Made by a program: the position numbers and the translations under genes
The notes under the pieces: model-generated
What the model saw: only the letters and a program-made list of their open reading frames with translations
Told to the model about the DNA's origin: nothing
The model's database searches: none
Shown: positions 31,177 to 31,710 of the stretch, piece after piece
How the letters are laid out: each line of letters opens with the position of its first letter
How positions within the stretch are numbered: the stretch's first letter is position 1
Assembly (NCBI GenBank): GCA_021811865.1
Contig: JAKAQB010000045.1
Location: 1-31,710 of the forward strand
Length of the DNA stretch: 31,710 bases
Origin: Actinomycetes bacterium
Lineage (GTDB): Bacteria > Actinomycetota > Acidimicrobiia > Acidimicrobiales > Palsa-688
Reading direction: 5' to 3'

Positions 31177-31188
31177 CCCGTCAAGGCT
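31147..31188. repeat. 21-bp tandem duplication of the ppk1 start region
   Basis: Two copies, 31147-31167 and 31168-31188, differ at a single base. On the coding strand each reads AGCCTTGAC(G/A)GGGTGAGCGAC and carries a GTG start, so ppk1 has two in-frame starts seven codons apart. TAGCCT (31189-31184) sits 7 nt upstream of the outer GTG. Confidence 0.9.
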
Positions 31189-31234
31189 ACCGACTGCGCC
31201 CGGCCGCTCCCACGGGGAAGAGCCTGCCGCCCGC

Positions 31235-31516
31235 CTAGTTCCCGCCGCTGTCGTCGTCGGGCAGGCCGAGATCCCACTCGAGCAGGAGGTTCTCCCGCTC
31301 GGCGTCACGCGCCACGCGCTCACGGTTGCGCCGGAACTGCGGGTCGTGGGGCGGGAGCAGCAGCAGGCGGGCCATGGCCCGCTGGCGGAACTCCTCGATC
31401 AGCGCCCGGTCACCGAAGTCCGAGTCGACCCGCCAGTGGGGGGCGACGGGCCCGAGGTAGACGATGAGCACATGCCCCCGCGGCGGTGCGGTCTCTTCGG
31501 TTTGCTGCTGCGACAT
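31235..31516 (-). CDS. small conserved hypothetical protein
   Basis: A 93-residue protein. The N-terminal tail (MSQQQTEETAPPRG) is followed by a strand-rich part (HVLIVYLGPVAPHWRVDSDFGDR), then a basic amphipathic helix (RALIEEFRQRAMARLLLL, FRRNRERVARDAERENLLL), ending in an acidic tail. No enzymatic motif or membrane helix is seen, and I cannot name a family. TAGGCT (31530-31525) is 8 nt upstream of the ATG and overlaps the stop of leuA. It lies between leuA and ppk1 on the same strand, 58 bp upstream of ppk1, so it may be co-transcribed. Confidence 0.72.
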   Translation of the reverse strand: MSQQQTEETAPPRGHVLIVYLGPVAPHWRVDSDFGDRALIEEFRQRAMARLLLLPPHDPQFRRNRERVARDAERENLLLEWDLGLPDDDSGGN

Positions 31517-31527
31517 GGCCGGCCAGC

Positions 31528-31710
31528 CTAGGTCCGGGCGGAGGCAGGGCGGAGCCGGTTGGCAGCGCTGATGACCGCCTGCAGCCCGGCGTCGAGGGTG
31601 CTCGAGTCGATCCCGACGCCCCATGTGCTCCGCCCGTCGGGGCCGAGGACCTCGACGTAGGCGACCGCCGACGCCTCGGTCCCCTCCGTGAGGGCGTGCT
31701 GGTGGTAATC
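31528..31710 (-). CDS. leuA: 2-isopropylmalate synthase, C-terminal end (partial)
   Basis: The frame is open from the window edge to TAG 31528-31530 and encodes 60 residues: DYHQHALTEGTEASAVAYVE, then STWGVGIDSSTLDAGLQAVI and SAANR. This is the end of the LeuA allosteric (leucine-binding) domain, whose usual pattern is DYxEHAL...A.AYVE...WGVGID...AxLxAVxSAxNR. LeuA condenses acetyl-CoA with 2-oxoisovalerate as the first step of leucine synthesis. The catalytic domain lies outside the window. Confidence 0.88.
   Translation of the reverse strand, partial: DYHQHALTEGTEASAVAYVEVLGPDGRSTWGVGIDSSTLDAGLQAVISAANRLRPASART

Overview
The window is about 70% G+C, and its gene content points to an actinobacterium, most plausibly an Acidimicrobiia-type lineage. 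Pointers are a UPF0182 membrane protein, a SenX3/RegX3-type two-component pair, a polyphosphate kinase–NUDIX pair, a zincin_2 (DUF2342) protein, a DivIVA-domain coiled-coil protein, a class E-like sortase, and an HtrA-like protein whose N-terminus carries a DRLWRHPSE motif. Many genes have no Shine-Dalgarno sequence but carry a TAnnnT-like hexamer 6-9 nt before the start codon, the arrangement of leaderless actinobacterial transcripts. The lineage is inferred; no rRNA is present.

Layout. 1-3000: an initiator tRNA (minus), then a zone of decayed genes: a small frameshifted ORF remnant (plus), a long conserved hypothetical gene split by a frameshift (minus), and a truncated BKACE (DUF849) remnant. 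3.0-6.2 kb: a CaiD-type hydratase, a divergent DinB-like protein, and a ribbon-helix-helix regulator with a DUF4097 protein behind a promoter overlaid with tandem operator-like repeats. 6.2-14.2 kb (minus): otsA, peptide deformylase, UPF0182, and a large protein joining a DivIVA-like N-terminus and coiled coil to a C-terminal MuF-like Cys/His domain. 14.2-18.7 kb: a histidine-kinase remnant, a PDZ-S16 protease, a small membrane protein and a HEAT-repeat protein (plus), and the operon moaE–small membrane protein–mreB (minus). 18.7-24.6 kb: an HtrA-like protein without its catalytic triad, an extended SDR, a zincin_2 protein whose HExxH has become RExxN, and a long disordered protein. 24.6-31.7 kb: regX3 and senX3 with an upstream three-unit PHO box, a SixA-like phosphatase, a sortase, NUDIX, ppk1, a small hypothetical gene, and the C-terminus of leuA at the edge.

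How the genes relate. The right-hand third is a phosphate/polyphosphate module: a PHO-box-controlled SenX3–RegX3-type pair next to PPK1, a NUDIX hydrolase and a histidine phosphatase. The last two correspond to the two halves of mycobacterial MutT1 but are separated here by a sortase gene. The centre concerns the envelope and proteolysis, and two of its three protease-family proteins have lost their catalytic or metal-binding motifs.

The least expected signal is a layer below normal annotation. Several genes are preceded by mini-ORFs of 5-19 codons whose stop codon overlaps the next start as GTGA or TGATG. Two start regions also carry short tandem duplications that copy a GTGAGCGAC start. These suggest leader-peptide or re-initiation control, which still needs testing.
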